DNA of 51,398 nt from a virus, in IMG/VR virus record IMGVR_UViG_3300003890_000011, positions 30,436 to 81,833 of that record, one strand, 5' to 3'. Below are positions 19,035 through 26,801 of this stretch, in pieces. The notes under the pieces are model-generated. The model was not told where the DNA came from, ran no database searches, and saw only the letters and a list, made by a program, of their open reading frames with translations. Within the stretch, counting starts at the first letter, position 1; each line of letters opens with the position of its first letter. Made by a program: the position numbers and the translations under genes.

Positions 19035-19328
19035 TTACTCTCCCTTCTTACTATTATCTAACGTTGAACCACTAGATCTAGTAAGTGCTCTCCCAAAATA
19101 TAATCCTGCACAAATTATCAATAGTTCTAAAGTATTTTCTATGTCTACTCCATCTACAATTTTTGCCACCTTATTTAAAAGCGACATTACAGAAAGAGTA
19201 AAAGCTATTACTAACATAGTTAAAGATACACTGGGTTGATTAGACACAGGATCTTTAATAAAGAATAGAGGTATTCCTCTGTTCTGTAATTCTTTAATTA
19301 AGGCAATCATTTTTTCTTTCATGGTCAC
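19035..19328 (-). CDS. Small membrane protein, holin candidate
   Basis: A 97-residue protein. A short basic head (MTMKEKMIALIKELQNR) is followed by a conserved-looking GIPLFFIKDPVSNQPSVSLT step. Two hydrophobic segments follow (about residues 38-55, TMLVIAFTLSVMSLLNK; and 68-85, LELLIICAGLYFGRAL), then a polar tail. Two-helix proteins of this size lie near lysis genes in many phages, so a holin role is possible. No endolysin is visible next to it, so this remains a guess. Confidence 0.4.
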   Translation of the reverse strand: MTMKEKMIALIKELQNRGIPLFFIKDPVSNQPSVSLTMLVIAFTLSVMSLLNKVAKIVDGVDIENTLELLIICAGLYFGRALTRSSGSTLDNSKKGE

Positions 19329-19810
19329 TTTTTAAAGAACTCTTTCCAATCTTCAAAGCTCATTACTGTTGCTCTGTGAATGCTTTCATCATTGTAGTTG
19401 TTAGTTATGTTCCTCAAAAACTGTCTGTAGTCTCGGTACAGCGCCTTAGCTTTACTATCTAGTGGATAATCAGCTAGTTGCGTACAATCAGTTTCTGCTA
19501 ACAATATATCTCTTTTTATCCTAAGTTTAGCCCAATCTTGAGCTAGTTCTTCATCTCTATCTGGCTGAACATCATTAAAGTTCCATTCAGGTCGTATTAA
19601 GTAAAACTTCTGTTTATTCTTAATTTGCTCAGCTACTATGTATTTCTTGTCTTCCTCAGCTAAGAACCTATCATGTATCCATTTTTGGGGTCTATCCCAA
19701 GCATGAAATACTGAGTGGTACTTCTTGTATAACTCCATTTCTTCTTTTGTACTAAACTCTATTTCCTTAAGTTTACCTGAGGATAAATTCCTAAGTAAAA
19801 GCTTATACAT
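19325..19810 (-). CDS. Tail-fibre assembly chaperone-like protein
   Basis: A 161-residue protein whose C-terminal half carries the pattern of phage tail assembly chaperones that act beside fibre genes: KRDILLAETDCTQLADYPLD, then KALYRDYRQFLRNI (about residues 100-140). These helper proteins bind fibre tips during folding and are not part of the virion. The N-terminal half (WNFNDVQPDRDEE and basic parts) is not recognised. It overlaps the membrane protein gene by 4 bases and has the gene order expected of a fibre helper. Confidence 0.6.
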   Translation of the reverse strand: MYKLLLRNLSSGKLKEIEFSTKEEMELYKKYHSVFHAWDRPQKWIHDRFLAEEDKKYIVAEQIKNKQKFYLIRPEWNFNDVQPDRDEELAQDWAKLRIKRDILLAETDCTQLADYPLDSKAKALYRDYRQFLRNITNNYNDESIHRATVMSFEDWKEFFKK

Positions 19811-20065
19811 TTACTTTCCTAACATTCGAGCAATACGCTCAAATAATAACCTTTTTTCTACAGGTACTTGAAATCCTTGCTCTCTTAAGTCTTTATCTAC
19901 TTTATAAGGCTCAGGATATTGTATCTCTTCAGGTTGATCAGCTTGTTGAGCTGCTTTCCTAGCTAGTACTATATCTAAAATACCGCGCTTATCCGGCTTA
20001 ACCATCTCTACTGGTTTTTCTCCTTCTTCTGCAGCTAATTGATCTAGTAGTTTATTTTTATCCAT
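19811..20065 (-). CDS. Small charged protein of unknown function
   Basis: An 84-residue, highly charged, helical protein (MDKNKLLDQLAAEEGEKPVE; GILDIVLARKAAQQADQPEE). It is packed directly between the fibre-chaperone-like gene and the gene at 20068. It has no membrane segment or metal site. The location suggests a fibre accessory or assembly protein. Confidence 0.4.
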   Translation of the reverse strand: MDKNKLLDQLAAEEGEKPVEMVKPDKRGILDIVLARKAAQQADQPEEIQYPEPYKVDKDLREQGFQVPVEKRLLFERIARMLGK

Positions 20066-20067
20066 AA

Positions 20068-20712
20068 CTAATAATTGCTTAGTAAGCTTAAGCAGCCGTC
20101 TTTAAGATCTTGAGTTACTATCACTCCATCTACAGATACTGCTTGTATTAGCCCTTTAGCAAGGCTAGGACGAGAAGCTTGTAAAGAAGCTTGTATGTTT
20201 GCAAAACTAGATTGCATTGATGTAATCTGCTCAGAAGTTAAATTACGATCTAAGTTAACTCCCGCAATAAAATCTAGTACAGCTTGACATGCTTGACGTG
20301 CAGCAGCACCAGCTTTGATCTTGTTCAACTTATCTTGTTCTGCATTGTATTGAATTGAAATATCTTGTATTTCTGATGTATATTGTGCTCTTAGACGAAC
20401 ATGAGTTTGCACCATAGCAGTTTGAGGTACAGAGTCTACGATCTGCACACCTTCAGCGTCTAGTACTGGCTGATTTTGCTCGTCAACTCTAGGTACTTGC
20501 AATGGTTCTATAGACTGCTCGGTTTCAATAATTTCAAGTACATCTTCTTGGGCGTATTCTGAATCGATAGCTTCGATGCGCTCAGGAAGTCTATGAGGTT
20601 TACCGATTTGTCTGTCGAGCCATGCTTGTGCTTCTTCTTGTGAAGGAAAATTTCCTACCCATGGAGCACCATATTGAACTGCATTTGCATTTTGTATTAT
20701 TACTTTAAACAT
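20068..20712 (-). CDS. Fibre-cluster protein with a tail-chaperone-type N-terminus
   Basis: A 214-residue protein. The start (MFKVIIQNANAVQYGAPWVG then FPSQEEAQAWLDRQIGKPHR) has the hallmark of small proteins encoded next to fibre genes in many phages. A Gln-rich middle and a helical C-terminus (AAARQACQAVLDFIAGVNLD) follow. These proteins are thought to help fibre assembly. It lies 6 bases after the 1046-residue fibre gene. Confidence 0.45.
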   Translation of the reverse strand: MFKVIIQNANAVQYGAPWVGNFPSQEEAQAWLDRQIGKPHRLPERIEAIDSEYAQEDVLEIIETEQSIEPLQVPRVDEQNQPVLDAEGVQIVDSVPQTAMVQTHVRLRAQYTSEIQDISIQYNAEQDKLNKIKAGAAARQACQAVLDFIAGVNLDRNLTSEQITSMQSSFANIQASLQASRPSLAKGLIQAVSVDGVIVTQDLKDGCLSLLSNY

Positions 20713-20718
20713 ATATAC

Positions 20719-23700
20719 CTACTTTATTCTCTTAATATGTAATTGATTTCTTCTTCCAGATAATGCAACAGTTAAAGTTATCGCGTTAGTGATATTTTCT
20801 TCAGCAAGAACTCTTATTGTCTCTCCCTGCGAAAGGCTAAAATAGGCAGTAGCAGAAGAACTATATGACCTAGAGGAAGCGACTTCACATATATCTCGTT
20901 TACCGCTATATGTAATAGTAGACAATCCTTGTTTTTGTATGGTTATACCAAAGTAGTTTGTTACTGCTGCTACTACAGCGTCAGACACTACCACTGTGCT
21001 TACTTCATAGATACCTGAAACTGGGACAGTATAAATACCGGTAGAAGTGTTATATGCATTATGTGTATCAAAAGCTCTATCTTCAAATATAACTATTCCG
21101 TTATCTGTAAAAGTAGCTCCTGCGTCAGTTGTGTAGCTACAAGCAACAACTTCTGTTGGAGCAATTTGAGCTGGGTTGTTGATTTTAAAACCTTCAAACA
21201 TGGAAGAATCAGTAGAATCTCCACCGATAATAGTATATGAAGCGTCTCCAGCATTATATACTTCTACAAAGTCTCCCTTACTCAATTCTAAAGTAGTTGT
21301 TCCTGTCCATTGATGTGTAGCTTCATCTGCCCACCATCTAAAGTTCTTAACTGATGTTGCATTTTTTCTTATTTGAGCAGTATAAGCCGCACCTGCTGTA
21401 ATATCAGTATTCGCCAGTAATACGAAGTTAAAACAATATAATCCAGATTCTGGAGCTTCGAAACGAGTGTTAGTAGTGCTAAATCCTGACCCTTTATTGT
21501 AACAACCTAGTACGGTTCCTGTAATAGTATCAAATGTTATTTTAGTAAGAGCTGAGGTAGCAATTGCCTGATTCGCAGATAATCTAGCTTTAAATCCTAT
21601 TATATTCCCAGTGCTATCGCTAGCTCTACCTTCTTTAGCTATTGTAAAAGTTACTAAATCAGCAATTGATGCAGCTACTCCGGTAGTATGAGGTCTTATT
21701 ATATCACCCTTACTAAGATACCCACTCCAAGATACGTGTCCAGTTTCTCCAGAGAGTGTCTTAACTCCTGACAATCTTTGAGCTACAGCTAATCCTGAAT
21801 AATTAGATGTAAGTGAAGCGGCATTTAAAGAAATACCAAAATTTTCAGAAGAAGCAGAAAAATTATCTGAATATGAAATATGATATACACCATTTTCATT
21901 TACAGTAAAGCTTGCTCCATTTGTTGCACTGTCAGCATATGTAATTGCTGACCCAAAATTATTATTAATGTTAGTAAATCTTCGGATTCTAGTTCCAGTA
22001 GATCCATACCCATTAGCTGTATTTAATCTAACCATAGAATCAAAACTAACTACTGGAGCAGAAGTAGTTACTGGACCAACATAAACATTATCTAGTTTAA
22101 AATCATAATTAGCTGTAGAAGCATTAGATATATGCCATGCTATTCTATAACTTGTAGAGTTACTAGCAGCTTGGAAATATCCACGATATGCAGCTTGTCC
22201 AGAATTAGCTAGGATGTCACGTTGTGAAGGCTCTATAACCTGAGCGTTAGTAACATCGTAAATATATACACGCATGTCTCCATCGACATATGCGCTAGTT
22301 ACTGTATAGTCAAAACTTATTTCAAGCATTTTAGCTTGATCAGCAGTATCTATAGTAAAGTTATAGCTAAATCCTTCTCCTAATCTCGAAGCTGTACCAG
22401 TCTTGCTCCAAAGTCCAGAGGCTGTACCTCTTAATGGAGAAGAAGTCGAGCGAGTAATCGTAGTTGCCGGAGAACCTCCTGTAGCATCTACAATAACTGC
22501 AGCTCCATCAGCATAGGCTGTATATCCTGTAATAGCAGCTTCAAAGTCTGAATTAGCAGAAACGTAGTTAATTCCCGCAGTACCAGAACCACCAGTTCCA
22601 CCAATTACCATCCAGCGCGATTCAGTAGAATCATACTCAAGAATAAGAGAAGCTTCATCTTTAAGAGCTAAAGCTGCCTTTTGTCCAGTTAAAATACGAT
22701 TACCTGTAGTAGCACCAGTGTTATCGTTAATTGTAACTGAGTTACCTGTATGGTTAATGACGGTAATTTGCTGACCAGCAGATCCAGCAGGAATCATGTC
22801 AACTGAAGCAAGAGATGCGTTAGTTAAGCGAATAATCTTTGTTGCTGGAGTAGCTAGTGTAGCGTTAGATCCTGTACTAGCAGAATCTGTAGTTATCTCA
22901 TAAGCTACGTTTTGAAAAAAGCGAGTATCTTTATTAAGATCAATAATACCTGTACCATTTGGCGTAATATCAATGTTACCGTTAGTATCTGTAGAGCTTA
23001 TTACGTTACCATCTAAGCGAATATTATCTACGTTAAGTTGAGTAGCTCCCGAAACAACTCCAGCATCAGAAATGGTAATTGAAGAGTTTTGTAAAAGTTT
23101 ACCCGTAGTTCCATCGAATCTAGCAACAGCTTCATCAGTAGCAGAAGCTGGACCTTCTACGTCATCGGTAATGTCAGTATTGATTGTGTCAATATCGCCT
23201 TGCAACTCGTTAAGAGCAGCTTGTACTGTAGTAGCGGCTAGGTTACCTGCCGGAGTATTAGTAATTGCAGAAGCAGCGTGTGCATCTGTAGTATCATTTA
23301 AGTGAGCTTCATGAGCTGTTTCTAAAGCCTGAATAGCTTGTTTATTTGTTTGGTTATCTGGAATAGTAGTTCCAGTAAAAGTACCTAAGTTAACTGCATC
23401 TAAAGCTACTCCAGAAAGAGTAACAAGATTATCTACGTTTCCATCAACTTCGTCAATAGCAGCTTGAACTGTAGTAGCAACTAATCCAGAAGCTCCATTA
23501 CTAAAAGCAATTTCAGAAGCATCATTTACTGTAGCAATACTGTTGTCAACATAAGTCTTAACAGCTAAAGCTGAAGGAACTTGTGTATTAGAAGCTGCAG
23601 CTAAAGTAGTAGAAGTATTAAGCACTCCAGACTTTAGGTTATCAGTTTCGATATTAGATACAGTGTTATTATCTACATCAATAGTTTTATTTTCTAAACT

Positions 23701-23859
23701 CTGTACTTGATTTTCAGTTACGATAGTACGTTCTACTCCGTCAAGATATACTTTTACTTCATCACTAGCACTGTCAACTCGAACTTCACCTTCAATTGAA
23801 GCTACAGTTGTAGTTGGATTGAGTGTGATACCTTTATCGAACCGTTTTGAAATTTTCAT
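20719..23859 (-). CDS. Large tail fibre with several jelly-roll domains (candidate receptor-binding protein)
   Basis: A 1046-residue fibre. It starts with a short N-terminal attachment (MKISKRFDKGITLNPTTTVA). Coiled and triple-beta shaft units with ATTVQAAIDEVD and ATTVQAALNELQ modules follow at about 128-225. A carbohydrate-binding-like domain lies at about 440-600 (SFDYTVTSAYVDGDMRVYIY). Three consecutive C1q/TNF-like jelly rolls (about 610-760, 760-900, 905-1046) end the protein, each with a FxxPxxGxYxx-like step (TVNENGVYHIS, EAPESGLYCFN, TVPVSGIYEVS). Three C1q-like domains in a row suggest a multivalent binding tip. Confidence 0.7.
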   Translation of the reverse strand: MKISKRFDKGITLNPTTTVASIEGEVRVDSASDEVKVYLDGVERTIVTENQVQSLENKTIDVDNNTVSNIETDNLKSGVLNTSTTLAAASNTQVPSALAVKTYVDNSIATVNDASEIAFSNGASGLVATTVQAAIDEVDGNVDNLVTLSGVALDAVNLGTFTGTTIPDNQTNKQAIQALETAHEAHLNDTTDAHAASAITNTPAGNLAATTVQAALNELQGDIDTINTDITDDVEGPASATDEAVARFDGTTGKLLQNSSITISDAGVVSGATQLNVDNIRLDGNVISSTDTNGNIDITPNGTGIIDLNKDTRFFQNVAYEITTDSASTGSNATLATPATKIIRLTNASLASVDMIPAGSAGQQITVINHTGNSVTINDNTGATTGNRILTGQKAALALKDEASLILEYDSTESRWMVIGGTGGSGTAGINYVSANSDFEAAITGYTAYADGAAVIVDATGGSPATTITRSTSSPLRGTASGLWSKTGTASRLGEGFSYNFTIDTADQAKMLEISFDYTVTSAYVDGDMRVYIYDVTNAQVIEPSQRDILANSGQAAYRGYFQAASNSTSYRIAWHISNASTANYDFKLDNVYVGPVTTSAPVVSFDSMVRLNTANGYGSTGTRIRRFTNINNNFGSAITYADSATNGASFTVNENGVYHISYSDNFSASSENFGISLNAASLTSNYSGLAVAQRLSGVKTLSGETGHVSWSGYLSKGDIIRPHTTGVAASIADLVTFTIAKEGRASDSTGNIIGFKARLSANQAIATSALTKITFDTITGTVLGCYNKGSGFSTTNTRFEAPESGLYCFNFVLLANTDITAGAAYTAQIRKNATSVKNFRWWADEATHQWTGTTTLELSKGDFVEVYNAGDASYTIIGGDSTDSSMFEGFKINNPAQIAPTEVVACSYTTDAGATFTDNGIVIFEDRAFDTHNAYNTSTGIYTVPVSGIYEVSTVVVSDAVVAAVTNYFGITIQKQGLSTITYSGKRDICEVASSRSYSSSATAYFSLSQGETIRVLAEENITNAITLTVALSGRRNQLHIKRIK

Positions 23860-23874
23860 GTATTATTTTCCTTG

Positions 23875-24339
23875 CTAATCTGCGACGATTGCTTTACCTT
23901 TAAATTTAATTACTATAGAATCTGTATTTGCTTTATTTGAAGCAATGTAAGTGAATTGACCTACGTTAGTTATGTCTAATTCAATGCCAGTATTATTACC
24001 AACGTATTCAACGTTAATGCTAAACGTGGAACCGTTATATGCACCTGTAACAACAAAAGCTTCTGCTTCTGTAGGAGTGGAATCTGTGAATGTACGGGTA
24101 ATAAGACCTTCGACTGAAACTTGCTGAACAACTGAGGTATCGAACGATAATCCTGCAACATCTCCACTAGCGCCATTATTGAGAATAGCTTCTGTAATGA
24201 GGATATCTTCAGGACCTTGGACTGTCTCTAAGGCTTCGGTTACAGCTTCCGCCCAAGCGGTTGCTTCTTCGCCCCAATTGCCATCCCCCTGCACTGGATA
24301 TTCGAACGTTTGATTTCCTATCTGGAGGGTTTTAGGCAT
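23875..24339 (-). CDS. Structural protein downstream of the major capsid gene
   Basis: A 154-residue protein. Its start (MPKTLQIGNQTFEYPVQGDG then NWGEEATAWAEAVTEALE and VQGPEDI) matches a family of small phage virion proteins with YPxxGxxxWG near the N-terminus. A beta-rich domain follows. It lies directly before the 1046-residue fibre and after the promoter-like motif C, so it may be an attachment or fibre-base protein. Confidence 0.5.
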   Translation of the reverse strand: MPKTLQIGNQTFEYPVQGDGNWGEEATAWAEAVTEALETVQGPEDILITEAILNNGASGDVAGLSFDTSVVQQVSVEGLITRTFTDSTPTEAEAFVVTGAYNGSTFSINVEYVGNNTGIELDITNVGQFTYIASNKANTDSIVIKFKGKAIVAD

Positions 24340-24365
24340 AATAATTTCCTATATCTACTTTCTAC

Positions 24366-24378
24366 AAGTAGTTGTTAA
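24366..24378 (-). promoter_or_regulatory. Late promoter-like motif, copy C
   Basis: Minus-strand TTAACAACTACTT, 27 bases ahead of the ATG at 24339 and immediately after the capsid terminator. Terminator followed by motif is the order expected where one late transcript ends and the next begins. Confidence 0.6.
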
Positions 24379-24407
24379 AATAAGAAGCCCCAGCATTGCA
24401 CCGGGGC
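24377..24407 (-). terminator. Rho-independent terminator after the major capsid gene
   Basis: GC-rich stem GCCCC/GGGGC (24387-24391 with 24403-24407) and an 11-base loop, followed on the minus strand by TTCTTATTTT. It lies 20 bases after the capsid stop codon. Confidence 0.75.
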
Positions 24408-24427
24408 GATAAGCGTCAGAGTGACGA

Positions 24428-25651
24428 TTAGTCTTTGATATAACGTAGGATTGTGATACAAGAAGGGCGAGTAGTGAAAAGAGCTTGGTCAGAATAACAT
24501 CTCATTTCGTAACCGTTAGCGTTCTCAAGAAGCTTGAAGAACTCTCCTTCGTATCCAGGTGGATCGAAAGTTACGTCTGTAGAACCAATTCTTACCAATT
24601 CTTTCTCACAGAAAGCATAAGCAAAACCAGCTTTGATATAAGAAGAAGCCATGATTTTGATCATTCCATTCTGTCCGTAGAATTTCAATGACTTAGAACC
24701 TTGCTCCAATTGAGCAGAAGAGTATGAAGCATCATAGTCACGCTTAGCAGCTTGTTCAGTCAAAAGGTTCTTCCAAGAACGATTTGATACTAGAACAGTT
24801 ACTTCTTCTTCAGCAAGACCTTTGTCCATCATAGCGGCAACAGCTTCTTCGATTTTATCGAAAGAAAGAACTGCAGCACCAGTATTAGCGTCAGATCCAA
24901 CGTTAACAATGTTACCTTGGAAAAGAGGCTCAGAAGAGTTATTGATACCGAAAAGAGTTGCTTTAATTTCAGCAATTCTATGCATACCAAGTTGCTCTTT
25001 GAATTCAGGAGTTACACCAGCAACTACTGCACCAGCAAAGAAAACTCTATCTGTAGCAACTACACCAGCAACTGACAAGTTACCATCAGTAGTGATTCTC
25101 TTGTTTTCAAGATCAACAGCAGTGATCTTGAAAGAACCGCGTAAAGTAGCTAAAGTAGCATCGAAAATGTCGATTTCATGTCCAGTCATTCCTAACCAGA
25201 TTCCAGCAGCCCATTCATAAGCTTCTACGTTAAAAGCAGCAGTACCTTGCAAAGAGTCAACTTCAGCAAGACCTTTCTGTCCGTAAAGCATAGCACACTC
25301 TAATCGGTGATGCATAGACTTAAGCATGTTTCCAACGAGAAGTTTAGTACCTCTTTCGAAAGAGTTTTTACTAGAAACAGCGCGAGAAGCAGCTCCAACA
25401 GAAATAGCAGAACGTAATACAATCTCGTATCCTTTGATTGTAGCGTTTTTCATTGGGAAAGAAACGATGTCATTAAGAGCAAAAGCTTCGCCTTCGCTAC
25501 CGCCGTAAGTTACGCCACCTTCCAAACCGATGATTACTGGCTCGTTAAAGCTCAAACCAAGTTGCTTATCTCCCTTAGAGAATTTAACAAGGTTAATGAA
25601 CTTTGCCGAAGCTGGAACGAGGTCTTTAATTTGAGAAGAGTATACTTCTTT
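24428..25651 (-). CDS. Major capsid protein, exon 2 (residues 20-426 of the spliced protein)
   Basis: The main part of the major capsid protein, which forms the icosahedral head shell. Before the first start-like codon (a TTG at 25555) the frame stays open and reads KEVYSSQIKDLVPASAKFIN, typical capsid N-arm sequence, back to the intron boundary at 25651. The fold region has LSFNEPVIIGLEGGVTYGGS and later a long helical spine. Spliced to the 19-codon exon 1 at 26556-26612 it gives 426 residues, a normal size for this class. Similarity to the N4 gp56-type capsid family is suggested by the SSQIKDLVPAS...KQLGLSFNEPV start. The terminator at 24387-24407 follows the stop. Confidence 0.85.
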   Translation of the reverse strand, partial: KEVYSSQIKDLVPASAKFINLVKFSKGDKQLGLSFNEPVIIGLEGGVTYGGSEGEAFALNDIVSFPMKNATIKGYEIVLRSAISVGAASRAVSSKNSFERGTKLLVGNMLKSMHHRLECAMLYGQKGLAEVDSLQGTAAFNVEAYEWAAGIWLGMTGHEIDIFDATLATLRGSFKITAVDLENKRITTDGNLSVAGVVATDRVFFAGAVVAGVTPEFKEQLGMHRIAEIKATLFGINNSSEPLFQGNIVNVGSDANTGAAVLSFDKIEEAVAAMMDKGLAEEEVTVLVSNRSWKNLLTEQAAKRDYDASYSSAQLEQGSKSLKFYGQNGMIKIMASSYIKAGFAYAFCEKELVRIGSTDVTFDPPGYEGEFFKLLENANGYEMRCYSDQALFTTRPSCITILRYIKD

Positions 25652-26555
25652 CAGTTACTTCATATACTTAGCTAGTCGTATATGACCTGACTATATCATC
25701 CTTCTATTGAAGGGGTTGCGCTGTAAGACTTTTTTTGATACATGAGTTCTAGATATCTAAATTTATGTTGCATAGATTTAAATTCTAATACAAAAGATCG
25801 GATTTTTTCCCATATCTTTAGTGAATCTGAATTGTTTATTTTCAAATAAGGATATTGTTTATTTCCTTTTTTTGAATAACAGATTCTTAAATTTACGTCA
25901 AAGTTGGTTTTAAACCAGTCTATTATTTTAGCCTGAGTTTCTAACGTTTGATCACAAGTGAATAATCTAAGTCTTGCTCCATAGCATTCTGTTTTATCAG
26001 CTTTTACAACACTAGCCTCTACATACCCATCATCCATTAACCATACGGCTAATGCCATTTCTGGATGTCTTATAAAGGGAAGTATTCTTGCTAAGTCTTT
26101 CTTATTATTAGGATAAGTAAACTTTTTCCAGGATCGCATTCTCACATCAGAAACTGATAATTGAACTGCTTTTCCTTTGTGGCTATTTCTACATCTTACT
26201 TCTCTTCCGAATATCTCGGTTAGAAGTTTAGCTTTCCATGCTTGATAGTCAGCTTGTACAATTCCATGCCCTATTGTTATAGCAGCACTGGCTTTGTTAG
26301 AAGTTAAGTGTAGACAGCCATCACCTAATAAAAGAAGTAAGCAAAGACTTCTTTTGTCTTTATTCATTAAACTCATATATACTCCAACACCAAACGGTTC
26401 AGGATAAAAAATGTCTTTAGTCGATGAACGTTCCGTATCTCTACGGCTTCGCTGCTGATTGCCCTTTTCATTATAGCAGGGGTTCCAGCAATTCACAACC
26501 TTTTCCGACTTTAAGTCGTGAGGGGTTACACCTCAGTTGTTCTCAGATTACTCTA
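25652..26555 (-). ncRNA. Group I self-splicing intron interrupting the major capsid gene
   Basis: A 904-base intron. P1: exon GUUGUUU pairs with the internal guide GAACAAC 13 bases inside the intron, giving six Watson-Crick pairs plus the U.G pair at the 5' splice site. The group I core is recognisable in order: P (AAUUGCUGGAA), Q (AAUCAGCAGCGAAG), R (UUCAUCGACUAAAG) and S (GAUGAUAUAGUC). P7 forms between GACTA (26418-26422) and TAGTC (25689-25693). The endonuclease gene sits between the two P7 strands, in the P8 region. The intron ends in G at 25652, and splicing keeps the frame. Confidence 0.85.
25696..26376 (-). CDS. Intron-encoded LAGLIDADG homing endonuclease
   Basis: A 226-residue double-motif LAGLIDADG endonuclease inside the capsid intron. 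Motif 1 is LCLLLLLGDGCLHLT (about residues 11-25) and motif 2 is ALAVWLMDDGYVEAS (about residues 111-125). Each has the Gly-Asp or Asp-Asp acidic residue that binds metal at the active site. I chose the ATG at 26376 because GGAGTATAT precedes it. An upstream TTG at 26496 lacks a ribosome site and would add an unlike leader. It would cut intron-less capsid genes at the insertion site. Its stop lies within the 3' P7 strand of the ribozyme, so coding and RNA structure overlap. Confidence 0.85.
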   Translation of the reverse strand: MSLMNKDKRSLCLLLLLGDGCLHLTSNKASAAITIGHGIVQADYQAWKAKLLTEIFGREVRCRNSHKGKAVQLSVSDVRMRSWKKFTYPNNKKDLARILPFIRHPEMALAVWLMDDGYVEASVVKADKTECYGARLRLFTCDQTLETQAKIIDWFKTNFDVNLRICYSKKGNKQYPYLKINNSDSLKIWEKIRSFVLEFKSMQHKFRYLELMYQKKSYSATPSIEG

Positions 26556-26612
26556 AAACAACCCATTTAGTGAAGCCTGGGTGTTGGCTTTTGAAGGATC
26601 TAAATTCGCCAT
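26556..26612 (-). CDS. Major capsid protein, exon 1 (19 codons)
   Basis: Starts at the ATG at 26612, 8 bases after an AGGG ribosome site. It reads MANLDPSKANTQASLNGLF, then meets an in-frame TAG that is the first codon of the intron. Splicing after TTT joins it in frame to KEVYSS at 25651. The pairing GUUGUUU/GAACAAC fixes the boundary precisely, so the short exon is real and not a decayed start. Confidence 0.8.
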
Positions 26613-26742
26613 ATAATGGTCCCTTTTAAAAATTAGTTTTTAAGCCTAAATAGTTAATAATACTAAGTTTTCTTACAGGGTATTTATGAATCCGTCAGGG
26701 TATCATAAAGCCGTAAAAGTAATACTACACCGTGTATTATCT

Positions 26743-26774
26743 AGTAGAGAGAAAGGCTTATTATTCTCTCTACT
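26743..26774 (-). promoter_or_regulatory. Hairpin in the 5' leader of the major capsid transcript
   Basis: A perfect 10-bp stem AGTAGAGAGA/TCTCTCTACT with a 12-base loop, starting 1 base downstream of motif copy D. It is followed by a near-palindrome (TAATACAC...GTATTA, about 26718-26740). With no U-run it is more likely an mRNA-stabilising or processing hairpin than a terminator. The remaining leader to 26613 has no gene. Confidence 0.55.
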
Positions 26775-26787
26775 ATGTAGTTGTTAA
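26775..26787 (-). promoter_or_regulatory. Late promoter-like motif, copy D
   Basis: Minus-strand TTAACAACTACAT, 163 bases ahead of the capsid ATG and just after the scaffold stop. It would give the capsid gene its own late transcript with a long structured leader. Confidence 0.55.
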
Positions 26788-26801
26788 AATTCAATAACTT
26801 A

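Noticed and set aside
25555-25557. TTG as the true start of the capsid gene
   Set aside because: The frame stays open upstream with typical capsid sequence and joins exon 1 at exact intron boundaries.
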